DNA from: an uncultured Succinivibrionaceae bacterium
Lineage (GTDB): Bacteria > Pseudomonadota > Gammaproteobacteria > Enterobacterales > Succinivibrionaceae
Reading direction: 5' to 3'
Length of the DNA stretch: 64,000 bases
NCBI GenBank assembly: GCA_944393045.1
Contig: CALXYT010000001.1
Span: forward strand, 62,001 to 126,000
Shown here: piece by piece, positions 55,642 through 64,000 of the stretch
Numbering within the stretch: position 1 is the stretch's first letter
Layout of the letters: each line of letters begins with the position of its first letter
Position numbers and translations under genes: made by a program
Notes under the pieces: generated by a model
Database searches by the model: none
What the model was told of the DNA's origin: nothing
Seen by the model: only the letters and a program-made list of their open reading frames with translations

Positions 55642-56286
55642 TTAAGGCTCAATAATTATCGTGGTACCTGGGTCTACTAGTTCTAAGAGTTTATCCATAT
55701 CTTTGTTAAGTAGGGCAATGCATCCATCAGTCCAATTAGATGTTTGTATCCCCTCTAAACCTTTTTTGGGTTTGCTTTTATTGGGTTGACCATGAATCAT
55801 TATCATGCCACCGGGACTCTTTCCAAGAGATCTTGCTTTAGCAATATCGTTAGCATTAGGATATGATATATGAAAAGCTCGGTAGAAATTGGAATTATAT
55901 TTAACATAGTCAAGAACGTAACGACCTTCAGGAGTTTTTTTATCTCCTTCAAACATCTTTGGTCCCTTTGGATTTTTGCCAAGAGCTATTAAGAAACTAG
56001 TAATAATTTTATTGTTTTTAAGTAAGAACATGCGATATTGCGATTTTTTTACCACTACTTTATCAACAAGCTCTTTAATAGCAGTAGTTTTGGGGAGATT
56101 TATGGTAGTAGTTCCTAAGGTAAGATAATCAAATTCTGGATCGTATTCAGGTGATTCTACAATAGCATCAAGGTAGAGATTATATGGTAGCCCCGTCCCC
56201 CCTGTAATATCGGCAAAAGCACCAGGGATGGTAATAATCGCAAGGGTAATTATAGTAGAACGTAGAATATTAGTAATTAGCACCAT
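55642..56286 (-). CDS. L,D-transpeptidase (YkuD family)
   Basis: Periplasmic cysteine transpeptidase acting on peptidoglycan. A hydrophobic signal sequence (LRSTIITLAIITIPGAFA) is followed by the YkuD domain: KKTPEGRYVLDYV, MIMIHGQPN with the catalytic His, and NWTDGCIALLN with the catalytic Cys189. TDGC-I-A is of the YafK/DpaA type rather than the SxGCxR of ErfK/YbiS, so it may form meso-DAP cross-links or release Lpp rather than attach it; that is inference. 214 residues, transcribed alone. Confidence 0.85.
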   Translation of the reverse strand: MVLITNILRSTIITLAIITIPGAFADITGGTGLPYNLYLDAIVESPEYDPEFDYLTLGTTTINLPKTTAIKELVDKVVVKKSQYRMFLLKNNKIITSFLIALGKNPKGPKMFEGDKKTPEGRYVLDYVKYNSNFYRAFHISYPNANDIAKARSLGKSPGGMIMIHGQPNKSKPKKGLEGIQTSNWTDGCIALLNKDMDKLLELVDPGTTIIIEP

Positions 56287-56625
56287 TTCTTACTTATCTC
56301 CAAATTTGTTGCATTATACCGTAATTTAATTTTTTGGAGCATGATATATCTTTATTAGTAAGTGAATTTTGCTATGTTTATCTTTTTACGCTGAAAATCA
56401 AAGAATTAAACGAATCAAGAGCACTAGCTATAAATGTTACAACTGTTGGTATTTAACGGTAAAAAAACTTGTCAATCATGGCATGAAAACCCATATATAG
56501 GTATAATAATAGCAAAGTAGGTATGTTACTAATGATACTTACCATTTACCCTTTACTTAAGACCTTGCATTTTTGTCAGACTAAATAAAACTTAGCTCTT
56601 AGACTCAAACTTATTGGAATAGTAC
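56287..56625. other. Divergent intergenic region before parC
   Basis: A 339-bp AT-rich spacer between the L,D-transpeptidase gene and parC. TATAAT at 56502-56507 and TTGTCA at 56469-56474 are present but not at a good mutual distance. No gene or hairpin of note seen. Confidence 0.5.
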
Positions 56626-58929
56626 ATGGATGAAATGAAAATGAGCCTTGAAGGTGTTGAACAAATGCCCTTAGAGGCTTTTACAGAGTCAGCTTATTTA
56701 AATTATTCAATGGCTGTAATACGTGATAGAGCTTTGCCTCATGTAACTGATGGTTTAAAGCCTGTACAACGCCGTATTATTTATGCTATGAGTGAACTTG
56801 GTCTTGATCCTAAGGCTAAGTATAAGAAATCAGCGCGTACAGTAGGTGATGTGCTCGGTAAGTATCATCCACACGGCGATGCATCGTGTTATGAGGCAAT
56901 GGTACTAATGGCGCAAGATTTTAGTTACCGTTACCCATTAGTTGATGGTCAAGGTAACTGGGGGCAACCTGATGATCCAAAGTCTTATGCTGCAATGCGT
57001 TATACTGAATCAAAACTTGCTAAGTATTCAGAGGTGTTATTATATGACTTATCTTTTGATTGTACGGACTATATTCCAAATTTTGATGGGACATTAAAGG
57101 AGCCTGCTTTTTTACCTGCTCGTTTACCAAATATTTTATTAAACGGTACTACCGGTATTGCCGTTGGTATAGCAACTAATATTCCTCCACATAATATCCA
57201 TGAAATAGCTGAGGCAACTATTCATTTAATTGATCATCCAAAAGCCACAGCCCTTGAGTTAATGGAATTTGTGAAAGGTCCTGATTATCCTACTAAGGCT
57301 GAGATTATTTCATCTAAAGATGAAATTTTAAAAATGTATGAAACAGGTAAAGGTACTATTAGAATGCGCGCCTCTTATGTGATTGAAAAAGGCGAAATTA
57401 TTATTACTAATTTGCCATACCAGGTTTCTAGCTCCGATATTGTCGCAAAAATTGCAGCGCTTATGACTGCTAAAAAATTACCGATGATTTCCGATATTAG
57501 AGATGAGTCCTCAAGTTCTTGTCGCATAGTATTAGTCCCACGTTCTAATAGGGTAAATCTTGATGAGTTAATGCTTCATTTATTTGCTTTACCAAAACTT
57601 GACTTAGAAACAAGTTATGCCATAAATATTAATATCTTAGGCTTAAATGGTAATCCTCAAGTTAAGTCATTACCACAAATCTTAAGTGAGTGGCTAGAGT
57701 TTCGCTCAGCAACGGTACGTAAACGCTTAGAGCGTAGAATTGAGAAAATTAACGCACGCTTGCATATTCTCGATGCGTTATTTACCATCTTCTTAAATAT
57801 TGATGAGGTTATACGTATCGTAAGAGAAGAAGAAAATCCTAAAGAAGTTCTAATAAAAACCTTTAATCTTACTGAAATTCAGGCTGAGTATATTTTAGAA
57901 ACTAAGTTACGCCAATTAGCTCGTTTATCAGAACTTAAATTAAAAGCTGAATATGATGAGCTTGTAGCTGAAAAGACTGGCTTAGAAGGGATTTTAAATT
58001 CTCCAGTAAAATTTAAGTCATTATTAAAGCGTGAAATTAAAGCTGACGCTAAAACTTATGGTGATGAGCGTAAAAGCCCAATTGTTAGTCGTTCTGAGGC
58101 AAAAATTATTGAAGAACGTGATTTAATTCCATCAGAACCTGTAACTATTGTATTATCACAAATGGGCTGGGTTAGAGCTGCTAAAGGTCATATTTCAGAT
58201 CCTCAGAGTCTATCATACAAACAAGGCGATGGTTTTAAAGCTTTTGCCTTTGCTCGTAGCAATAGTCAAGTAGTCTTTATTTCTACTAAAGGTTATTCTT
58301 ATTCTATCTTAGCTAATCAATTACCTTCTGCTAGATCGCAAGGTGAACCATTAACAGGAAGATTTCAGCTTGAGCAAGGCGAGGGGATAGAAACGGTAGT
58401 TAGTGGTGAGGCAGATGATTTATTCTTGCTTTGTACCGATTCTGGCTATGGCTTTATTTGTCGTTTTGCTGATATGTTAAGTCGCACAAGTAATGGTAAA
58501 ACACTTATTAGCGTACCTGAAGGCTCAAAAATCATGCAACCTGTAAAGGTTAATGATATGGATAAGTTATTATGTGCCATAGTTTCAAATTTAGGTCGAA
58601 TGTTACTCTTTAAGCTTGGCAATTTACCAAAGCTTAGCAAAGGAAAAGGAAGTAGAATGATTAGTATTGCGGCTGATAAAGTAGTAACACGTGATGAATA
58701 TGTAGTTGCTTTATGTGTGCTTAAAGAAGGTGATTCTATTAAGCTAAGTGCAGGTAAACGCTTCTTAAATATTAAACCTGATGATTTACATACATATTTT
58801 GGGGAACGAGGTAGAAGAGGTATTAAATTACCAAGAGGTTTACAACGTGTTACTGAGCTTAATGCAGTTCCTAATGAGGTAGATGAAGCTCCAAAGGCAG
58901 ACGATGCGCCTGTAAGGTACGATGATTAA
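56626..58929 (+). CDS. parC: DNA topoisomerase IV subunit A
   Basis: Breakage-reunion subunit of topoisomerase IV, which decatenates daughter chromosomes with ParE. Catalytic Tyr126 lies in AAMRYTES; the DNA-gate helix reads [15 protein letters not shown], so the position equal to E. coli Ser80 is Ala86, followed by Ser87. The C-terminal beta-pinwheel is of the short ParC type (blades around [31 protein letters not shown]). 767 residues. Followed 34 bp later by plsC, as in E. coli. Confidence 0.97.
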   Translation: MDEMKMSLEGVEQMPLEAFTESAYLNYSMAVIRDRALPHVTDGLKPVQRRIIYAMSELGLDPKAKYKKSARTVGDVLGKYHPHGDASCYEAMVLMAQDFSYRYPLVDGQGNWGQPDDPKSYAAMRYTESKLAKYSEVLLYDLSFDCTDYIPNFDGTLKEPAFLPARLPNILLNGTTGIAVGIATNIPPHNIHEIAEATIHLIDHPKATALELMEFVKGPDYPTKAEIISSKDEILKMYETGKGTIRMRASYVIEKGEIIITNLPYQVSSSDIVAKIAALMTAKKLPMISDIRDESSSSCRIVLVPRSNRVNLDELMLHLFALPKLDLETSYAININILGLNGNPQVKSLPQILSEWLEFRSATVRKRLERRIEKINARLHILDALFTIFLNIDEVIRIVREEENPKEVLIKTFNLTEIQAEYILETKLRQLARLSELKLKAEYDELVAEKTGLEGILNSPVKFKSLLKREIKADAKTYGDERKSPIVSRSEAKIIEERDLIPSEPVTIVLSQMGWVRAAKGHISDPQSLSYKQGDGFKAFAFARSNSQVVFISTKGYSYSILANQLPSARSQGEPLTGRFQLEQGEGIETVVSGEADDLFLLCTDSGYGFICRFADMLSRTSNGKTLISVPEGSKIMQPVKVNDMDKLLCAIVSNLGRMLLFKLGNLPKLSKGKGSRMISIAADKVVTRDEYVVALCVLKEGDSIKLSAGKRFLNIKPDDLHTYFGERGRRGIKLPRGLQRVTELNAVPNEVDEAPKADDAPVRYDD

Positions 58930-58963
58930 CTAGAATTTTGAATACAGAAGGGAAAGTTTAACC

Positions 58964-59752
58964 ATGCTGTTATTATTAAGAATGGTAATATTAGGGCTTT
59001 TAGCAATAGTTTGGTTAGTCTTGGGGCTAATAGTGTGTATTTGTCGTCCAAAGAACCCTAATAATGTTTATTTACTTGCTAAAATGCTAGGATTTGCCAA
59101 ATGGGTACTAGGTGTTAAAGTGAAATTTAAGACCAGAGAAGGCGTGGAAATAAAGCAATTTATGCCAGCAGTTTTTGTGGGGAATCATCAAACTAATTGG
59201 GATATTGTGATTATGACTGAGGTAATCGTTCCTGAAGTGGTGTGTGTTGGTAAAAAGAGCTTAATCTGGGCGCCGATATTTGGGATATTATTTTGGCTTT
59301 CTGGCAATATCTTAATTGATAGAAATAATGCTAAAAAAGTTGGTGGTGATTTCTTAAAAATAGTGGAGAAAATAAAAAATAATTCCTTGTCTATTTGGAT
59401 GTTTCCAGAAGGTCACCGCTCAAAAGGAAAAGGCTTATTACCTTTTAAAAATGGTGCGGTGCATACTGCTATGCTTGCAAATGTATCAATAATTCCATTT
59501 GTTACCTCATCGTATGTAAATCAGTTAAAGCTTAATCGCTGGAATAATGGGGAAATTATTATAGAAATGCTCGACCCTATTAGTATGCAAGGGGTAGAAA
59601 GAGGGGAGCTTAAAAAAATAAATCAAGAATTAAGAAGTAAAATGCTCTTAAAGCTTAAAGAACTTGATAAAGAGGTAAAGCGCCCTTTAGGTGATGAGAT
59701 GCCAAAGTATTTTTATGATGAAGAAACTTCTAAAGAAGAAAATAGCAAATAA
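58964..59752 (+). CDS. plsC: 1-acyl-sn-glycerol-3-phosphate acyltransferase PlsC
   Basis: Membrane enzyme making phosphatidic acid in phospholipid synthesis. N-terminal membrane segment (about 1-28), the catalytic NHQTNWD (NHx4D) motif at about residue 70 and FPEGHRSKGKG, the glycerol-phosphate-binding motif with His where Thr is usual. The tail is highly charged. 262 residues. Located behind parC as in E. coli. Confidence 0.95.
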   Translation: MLLLLRMVILGLLAIVWLVLGLIVCICRPKNPNNVYLLAKMLGFAKWVLGVKVKFKTREGVEIKQFMPAVFVGNHQTNWDIVIMTEVIVPEVVCVGKKSLIWAPIFGILFWLSGNILIDRNNAKKVGGDFLKIVEKIKNNSLSIWMFPEGHRSKGKGLLPFKNGAVHTAMLANVSIIPFVTSSYVNQLKLNRWNNGEIIIEMLDPISMQGVERGELKKINQELRSKMLLKLKELDKEVKRPLGDEMPKYFYDEETSKEENSK

Positions 59753-59807
59753 ACACTAAAAGTAACGAAAGCAAGCAAAAGTAATAAAAAAGAGTGACAT
59801 AAAAAGG

Positions 59808-59835
59808 ATAAGAGCATTAGAAATAATGCTCTTAT
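59808..59835. terminator. Bidirectional terminator between plsC and yggU
   Basis: Perfect 12-bp stem ATAAGAGCATTA / TAATGCTCTTAT with GAAA loop between convergent genes; it overlaps the yggU stop codon. Confidence 0.75.
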
Positions 59836-60125
59836 TTATCAATAAGAACTGCCAGTTCTTTAGGTATTTGCTGATAATTTTTTATAGCTATAAGCTTATG
59901 CCTTGTGGTCTCTCCTCGCAGTAAGGTAATATTGCTTTTAGCTGTTTTGAATTGTTTAGCAAGATATTTCATTAAATGCGCATTAGCTTTACCGTCAATA
60001 GGTGGCGCAGTTATGGTGATTTTTAATTCATCACCATAAATGCCAACTATTTCATCTTTACTAGCTTTAGGAACTAAAGTTATAGCAAGAGTAATAACCT
60101 CAGCTGTCAGATTATAAAAAGCCAT
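59832..60125 (-). CDS. yggU: DUF167 family protein YggU
   Basis: Small conserved protein of the UPF0235/DUF167 family, biochemical role unknown. VTLVPKASKDEIVGIYGDELKITITAPPIDGKANAHLMKYLAK is the family core. 97 residues; overlaps the end of yggT by 14 bp. The yggS-proC-yggT-yggU order is conserved in gammaproteobacteria. Confidence 0.95.
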   Translation of the reverse strand: MAFYNLTAEVITLAITLVPKASKDEIVGIYGDELKITITAPPIDGKANAHLMKYLAKQFKTAKSNITLLRGETTRHKLIAIKNYQQIPKELAVLIDK

Positions 60126-60666
60126 TAAATAATCCTAACCAGATCCCAAATAAGTAGCCAACTGCGTAACGCAAAGCAAAGATTATTAGAATTAAGACGA
60201 GATAACTTAAAGAAATAACGCCAAGAGGTGGTATTAGACGATCTAATGGGGTTAATATTGGGGAAATTAGTTGCATGATAAATTGGTTATAGTAAGCAAC
60301 ACCTCTGCTTGGAATCCAACTTAAGATAGCACTAATAAAGATTAAATATAAAAAGAACTCTAATAGGCATAGGGCAAATAAAAATATATTAGCCCCAAAG
60401 ATCGGTATAACAAATTGCACAAGTGGAAAATTAGCAAAAACAGCAAAAAAGATAAAACCGAAGAGTTCAAGTGCTATAAAAGTCCAAATAAGAGCACTAA
60501 CGTTAACTCTTGGACTTGGATTATATTTAATAAGATTTACTAATGGGTCGGTTAATTTTACAAAAAAACGGCAAACTGGATGGTAGTAATCACAGTTTGA
60601 GTACTGCATTAAAAATCTTAAGAAAAATATAATAGCAGGAATAAATACTAAAAAAGTAATGCCCAT
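60112..60666 (-). CDS. yggT: YggT family membrane protein
   Basis: Integral inner-membrane protein with two YggT domains, each with a hydrophobic hairpin (FLRFLMQ..., PLVNLIKYNPSPR; later AILSWIPSRGVAYYNQFIMQLISPILTPLDRLIPPLG). 184 residues. Family members have been linked to osmotic tolerance and cell division; function here unknown. Confidence 0.93.
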   Translation of the reverse strand: MGITFLVFIPAIIFFLRFLMQYSNCDYYHPVCRFFVKLTDPLVNLIKYNPSPRVNVSALIWTFIALELFGFIFFAVFANFPLVQFVIPIFGANIFLFALCLLEFFLYLIFISAILSWIPSRGVAYYNQFIMQLISPILTPLDRLIPPLGVISLSYLVLILIIFALRYAVGYLFGIWLGLFNGFL

Positions 60667-60720
60667 GAATAGCCCCTAAAAAAATAAACGCTCTTAGATT
60701 TTATCAGATTTTAGTTGTAG

Positions 60721-61542
60721 TTAAAATTGTTTTGCCATTTCAACTGCGCGATTTTTGCAGGCATCTAGTGCCTCAGAAACAATATTAGTTAAATCGTGAT
60801 TATTAAATACATCTAACGCCTTAGCAGTGGTACCACCTTTAGAGGTTACCGCTTCACGTAATTGTTTTAAAGTTTTGTCTTGATTTTCTAATACCATCAT
60901 AGCAGAGCCAAGTGCTACATTTTGGAGAATAAAACGAGCATTATCTTCTGAAAAACCATATTCTTTAGCTTTTTCACTCATGCATTCAAGGAATAAGAAG
61001 AAGTATGCGGGAGCACTGCCAGATAAAGCTGTAATATCATTGATTTTATCTTCACTATCAAGCCAAATAGCATGACCACATGATGATAATAGATTATTAG
61101 TGAAGTCTTTTTCTTCTTGATTAAGACCTGAGGCAAAAGCACCACTTAAACCATAGCCAATAAGGCATGGAGTATTTGGCATAACACGTACTACTTTTTT
61201 AGCACCAGGAAGAAGCTTGGTGATTCTCTCAATGGTAATGCCTGCCATAACAGAAATAATAATCTTATTAGAAAAATCGCTGATAGCTGCACTTATTGGC
61301 GCAAGAGCAGTAGCTGCTACTTGTGGTTTTATTGCTAAAATTATTACTTCAGCGTCCATACAACCCTGAGCATTATCAGTGGTGCCATTAATCTTGAATT
61401 CTTCTTTTAGTGCTGCAACTTTCTCAGGGTGAGGGGTGCAAACAGTAATATTGTTACTAGGAAATTTAGCTCTAATTAACCCATTAATGAGGCTTTTTGC
61501 CATATTTCCACCACCAATGAATGTAATTTTTTTGAACTCCAT
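60721..61542 (-). CDS. proC: Pyrroline-5-carboxylate reductase ProC
   Basis: NAD(P)H-dependent last step of proline synthesis. N-terminal Rossmann motif ITFIGGGNMAKSLI, IILAIKPQ, MPNTPCLIG and the C-terminal signature LREAVTSKGGTTAKALDVF. 273 residues, E. coli-like. Between yggS and yggT as usual. Confidence 0.97.
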   Translation of the reverse strand: MEFKKITFIGGGNMAKSLINGLIRAKFPSNNITVCTPHPEKVAALKEEFKINGTTDNAQGCMDAEVIILAIKPQVAATALAPISAAISDFSNKIIISVMAGITIERITKLLPGAKKVVRVMPNTPCLIGYGLSGAFASGLNQEEKDFTNNLLSSCGHAIWLDSEDKINDITALSGSAPAYFFLFLECMSEKAKEYGFSEDNARFILQNVALGSAMMVLENQDKTLKQLREAVTSKGGTTAKALDVFNNHDLTNIVSEALDACKNRAVEMAKQF

Positions 61543-61602
61543 TATATTACCTCGAGTTTAAAGTATAAAAAATGTGATATAAATGTTAAAATGTTTAAAG
61601 TG

Positions 61603-62322
61603 CTAAGACGTAGGGATCCCCTTGTTAGGGTAGTTTCGCGCACCAAAGATGGCTGAACCGATGCGTACCATGGTTGAACCTGCAGTTATTGCTTGACCAA
61701 GGTCGCCACTCATCCCCATAGATAGAATATCAATTTGTGGATATGTAATTTTAGCCTCTTTAAAAATTTCATAGAGTATATTAAACTCTTTTGAGATTTT
61801 TTGCGAGTCAGTAGTGTCGGTAGCAATTCCCATAAAACCTTTAAGGATTAGTCTTGGGCAGTTATGAACCTCAGCGATAAGCGCAGGTAATTCTGCTATG
61901 CTAATACCAGATTTTTGGGGTTCGTTGCTGATATTAACTTGAATAAGTACCTCTAGAGGTCGAAGGTTTTCAGGGCGTTGTTCATTAAGTCTTTTAGCAA
62001 TTTTAATGCGATCAAGGCTTTGAACAACATCGAAATTTTCTGCAATGGTTTTAGTTTTATTAGATTGAATAGGTCCAATAAAATGCCATTTGATATCACT
62101 ATGTCCTGCTGACCTAAAATATTCGATTTTTTGAGCAGCTTCCTGTATATAGGATTCTCCAAAAATTCTTTGTCCAGCATCGTAAGCTTCTTGAATATCG
62201 GAGATAGGTTTAGTCTTGCTAACAGCTAGAAGAGTAATATCTTCTGGTTTGCGGTTAGATAAAAGAGCAAATTCTTTGATTTGCTCACGGATTTGTAGAA
62301 TGTTTTCTTGTATGGTACTCAT
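61603..62322 (-). CDS. yggS: PLP homeostasis protein YggS
   Basis: Pyridoxal-phosphate-binding protein with an alanine-racemase-like barrel, involved in vitamin B6 and amino-acid balance. The PLP Lys36 is in LLAVSKTKP; GESYIQEAAQK, WHFIGPIQSNK and LSMGMSGDLGQAI are diagnostic. Start chosen at ATG 62322 (MSTIQENI); upstream codons overlap the divergent pilT gene and have no similarity. Confidence 0.96.
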   Translation of the reverse strand: MSTIQENILQIREQIKEFALLSNRKPEDITLLAVSKTKPISDIQEAYDAGQRIFGESYIQEAAQKIEYFRSAGHSDIKWHFIGPIQSNKTKTIAENFDVVQSLDRIKIAKRLNEQRPENLRPLEVLIQVNISNEPQKSGISIAELPALIAEVHNCPRLILKGFMGIATDTTDSQKISKEFNILYEIFKEAKITYPQIDILSMGMSGDLGQAITAGSTMVRIGSAIFGARNYPNKGIPTS

Positions 62323-62357
62323 AATATTAAACTTATAATAACAAGGATGTTTATAGA

Positions 62358-63431
62358 ATGGATATTCTAGATTTACTATTGTACGGTGTAAAGAACAATG
62401 CATCAGATTTGCACCTTTCAGCAGGTGTTCCACCAATGATTCGTGTGGATGGTGATATTCGTCGTTTAAAAACTACTGATAAGCTTTCCATGGAAGTTCG
62501 AGATATGGAGCCTTTGGATAAAACCACAATCCATAACTTGGTTTATGATATCATGAATGACTATCAGCGTAAGGAATTTGAAGAAAGATTAGAGTGCGAC
62601 TTCTCATTTGAAGTGCCAAATCTTGCTCGTTTCCGTGTGAACGTTTTTAATCAAGACCGTGGTATGGGGGTAGTATTTAGAACTATTCCATCAAAGGTTC
62701 TTTCATTAGAAGATTTAAATTGCCCAGCAGTATTTAAAGAAATTGCTTCTTATCCCAGAGGTCTTGTGTTAGTAACAGGGCCAACAGGTTCTGGTAAATC
62801 AACTACCTTAGCAGCTATGGTTGATTATGTAAATGAAACTCAGCACAGCCACATTCTTACTATCGAAGATCCTATAGAATTTGTCCATAAGAATAAGAAC
62901 TGTCTAGTAAATCAGCGTGAAGTGCATCGTGATACATTGTCATTTAGTAATGCGTTACGTAGTGCTCTTCGTGAAGACCCTGATATTATCCTTGTTGGTG
63001 AGTTGCGTGACCTTGAAACTATTCGTTTAGCACTAACAGCTGCTGAAACAGGTCACTTAGTATTTGGTACATTACATACTAACTCTGCTGCTAAGACTAT
63101 TGACCGTGTAATCGACGTATTCCCAGGTTCTGAAAAAGATATGGTTCGTTCAATGCTGTCAGAATCATTACGTGCTGTAATTTCACAGACTCTTCTTAAG
63201 AAAAATGGTGGTGGTCGAGTTGCTGCTCATGAAATCATGATTGGTATTCCTGCAATACGTAACCTTATTCGTGAAGATAAGATTGCCCAGATGTACTCAA
63301 TTATTCAGACAGGGGCAAGCCATGGTATGAATACTCTTGATGCAGCTCTTAAGACTTTAGTAAGTCGTGGTATTGTAAGTCTAGCTGAAGCTAAAGCTAA
63401 GGCTAAAGATCCAAATTCTTTAGTAGGGTAA
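62358..63431 (+). CDS. pilT: Type IV pilus retraction ATPase PilT
   Basis: Hexameric ATPase that powers pilus retraction. N-terminal PAS-like region (NASDLHLSAGVPPMIRVDGDIRR), Walker A GPTGSGKST at about 141-149, Asp box TIEDPIEFVH, Walker B ILVGELRD and the retraction signature AIRNLIRE. 357 residues. AAGGATG precedes the start. Divergent from yggS, as usual. Confidence 0.95.
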   Translation: MDILDLLLYGVKNNASDLHLSAGVPPMIRVDGDIRRLKTTDKLSMEVRDMEPLDKTTIHNLVYDIMNDYQRKEFEERLECDFSFEVPNLARFRVNVFNQDRGMGVVFRTIPSKVLSLEDLNCPAVFKEIASYPRGLVLVTGPTGSGKSTTLAAMVDYVNETQHSHILTIEDPIEFVHKNKNCLVNQREVHRDTLSFSNALRSALREDPDIILVGELRDLETIRLALTAAETGHLVFGTLHTNSAAKTIDRVIDVFPGSEKDMVRSMLSESLRAVISQTLLKKNGGGRVAAHEIMIGIPAIRNLIREDKIAQMYSIIQTGASHGMNTLDAALKTLVSRGIVSLAEAKAKAKDPNSLVG

Positions 63432-63437
63432 TAAGTT

Positions 63438-64000
63438 ATGTACAATCAGCCATTAAAAATCGATAAATATCTGCAATTTATGAACGATAACAAGGCCTCA
63501 GATTTATTCTTAACAGTAGGTCTTGAGCCAGCATGTAAGTTGGATGGTCATTTAACTCCAATTGAACCTGGTAAGTTAAATTACGATCAGGTTTATGAGT
63601 TTGTAAAAGAGACTATGATTGACCGCCCTGAGTTATGGCAACAATATAATAAGGATCTTGAAGCAAACTTCGCTATTTATCGTCCTGATATTGGTCGTTA
63701 TCGTGTAAGCTGTTTCTGGCAGTTGAATAATCCTGGCGTAGTATTTCGTAGAATTGTAGAAAAGATTCCTACTCCCGAAGAATTACATTTACCACCAACA
63801 TTTACTAAGTGGGTGTTAGAGGATCGTGGTTTATTATTATTCGTAGGTGCTACTGGTGCTGGTAAGTCTACTACTCAGGCTGCAATGATTGGTCATAGAA
63901 ATATGAACTCTGATGGTCATATTCTAACTATCGAAGACCCTATCGAATATGTTCACCATCATCAAAGATCGCTTATTACTCAGCGTGAAGTTGGTACCGA
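63438..64000 (+). CDS. pilU: PilT paralogue PilU (5' part)
   Basis: Accessory retraction ATPase, incomplete at the window end (187 codons seen). DNKASDLFLTVGLEPACKLDGHL, Walker A GATGAGKST and TIEDPIEYVHHHQRSLITQREVG are typical of PilU, which acts only together with PilT. Starts 6 bp after pilT, so co-transcribed. Confidence 0.93.
   Translation, partial: MYNQPLKIDKYLQFMNDNKASDLFLTVGLEPACKLDGHLTPIEPGKLNYDQVYEFVKETMIDRPELWQQYNKDLEANFAIYRPDIGRYRVSCFWQLNNPGVVFRRIVEKIPTPEELHLPPTFTKWVLEDRGLLLFVGATGAGKSTTQAAMIGHRNMNSDGHILTIEDPIEYVHHHQRSLITQREVGT

Noticed and set aside
62323..62436. Upstream extension of yggS
   Set aside because: Overlaps the 5' end of pilT on the other strand; ATG 62322 matches the family start.

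Overview
The window comes from a low-GC gammaproteobacterium. The S10-spc-alpha ribosomal order, parC-plsC, the pilT/pilU-yggS-proC-yggT-yggU cluster and the divergent argE / argCBFGH arrangement are all gammaproteobacterial. Low GC plus a heavy investment in secreted starch-degrading enzymes points to the Succinivibrionaceae, most plausibly a rumen starch specialist such as Ruminobacter. That assignment is inference from content, not a database match.

Layout. 1-6322: the second half of a type II secretion (T2SS) operon, gspF (cut by the window edge) through gspN, followed by nudE. 7515-29168: a starch-degradation locus of five large genes on the + strand. These are a secreted two-headed amylopullulanase, a non-catalytic PKD/cysteine-repeat lipoprotein, two giant multimodular GH13 amylase lipoproteins, and a PulA-like pullulanase lipoprotein. 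A sixth GH13 catalytic domain (MalS-like lipoprotein) lies apart at 52914-55106. The neighbourhood recalls Klebsiella, where the pul T2SS is encoded beside the lipoprotein pullulanase it exports. 29397-36534: arginine biosynthesis (argE divergent from argC-argB-argF-argG, then argH behind a terminator). 36855-50609: the S10, spc and alpha ribosomal operons in E. coli order, each with a recognisable promoter. A leader upstream of rpsM closely resembles the E. coli S4-binding alpha leader.

The alpha operon carries rpoA in its usual place, but a second complete rpoA follows rplQ behind a terminator and its own perfect-consensus sigma70 promoter. 52276-56286 holds a flavin-reductase-like gene, the MalS-like amylase, an acidic protein of unknown function and an L,D-transpeptidase. 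56626-64000 holds parC, plsC, yggU, yggT, proC, yggS, pilT and the start of pilU.

Most notable: (i) twin, diverged RNA polymerase alpha subunits; (ii) an integrated starch apparatus in which a T2SS, five outer-membrane-type lipoproteins and one soluble enzyme share PKD modules, cysteine-rich segments and, in three of them, an unassigned N-terminal module. One member has no catalytic domain and ends in a nearly perfect 57-bp tandem repeat, which makes it a candidate anchor or scaffold. No tRNA, rRNA, IS element, CRISPR array or prophage was seen.
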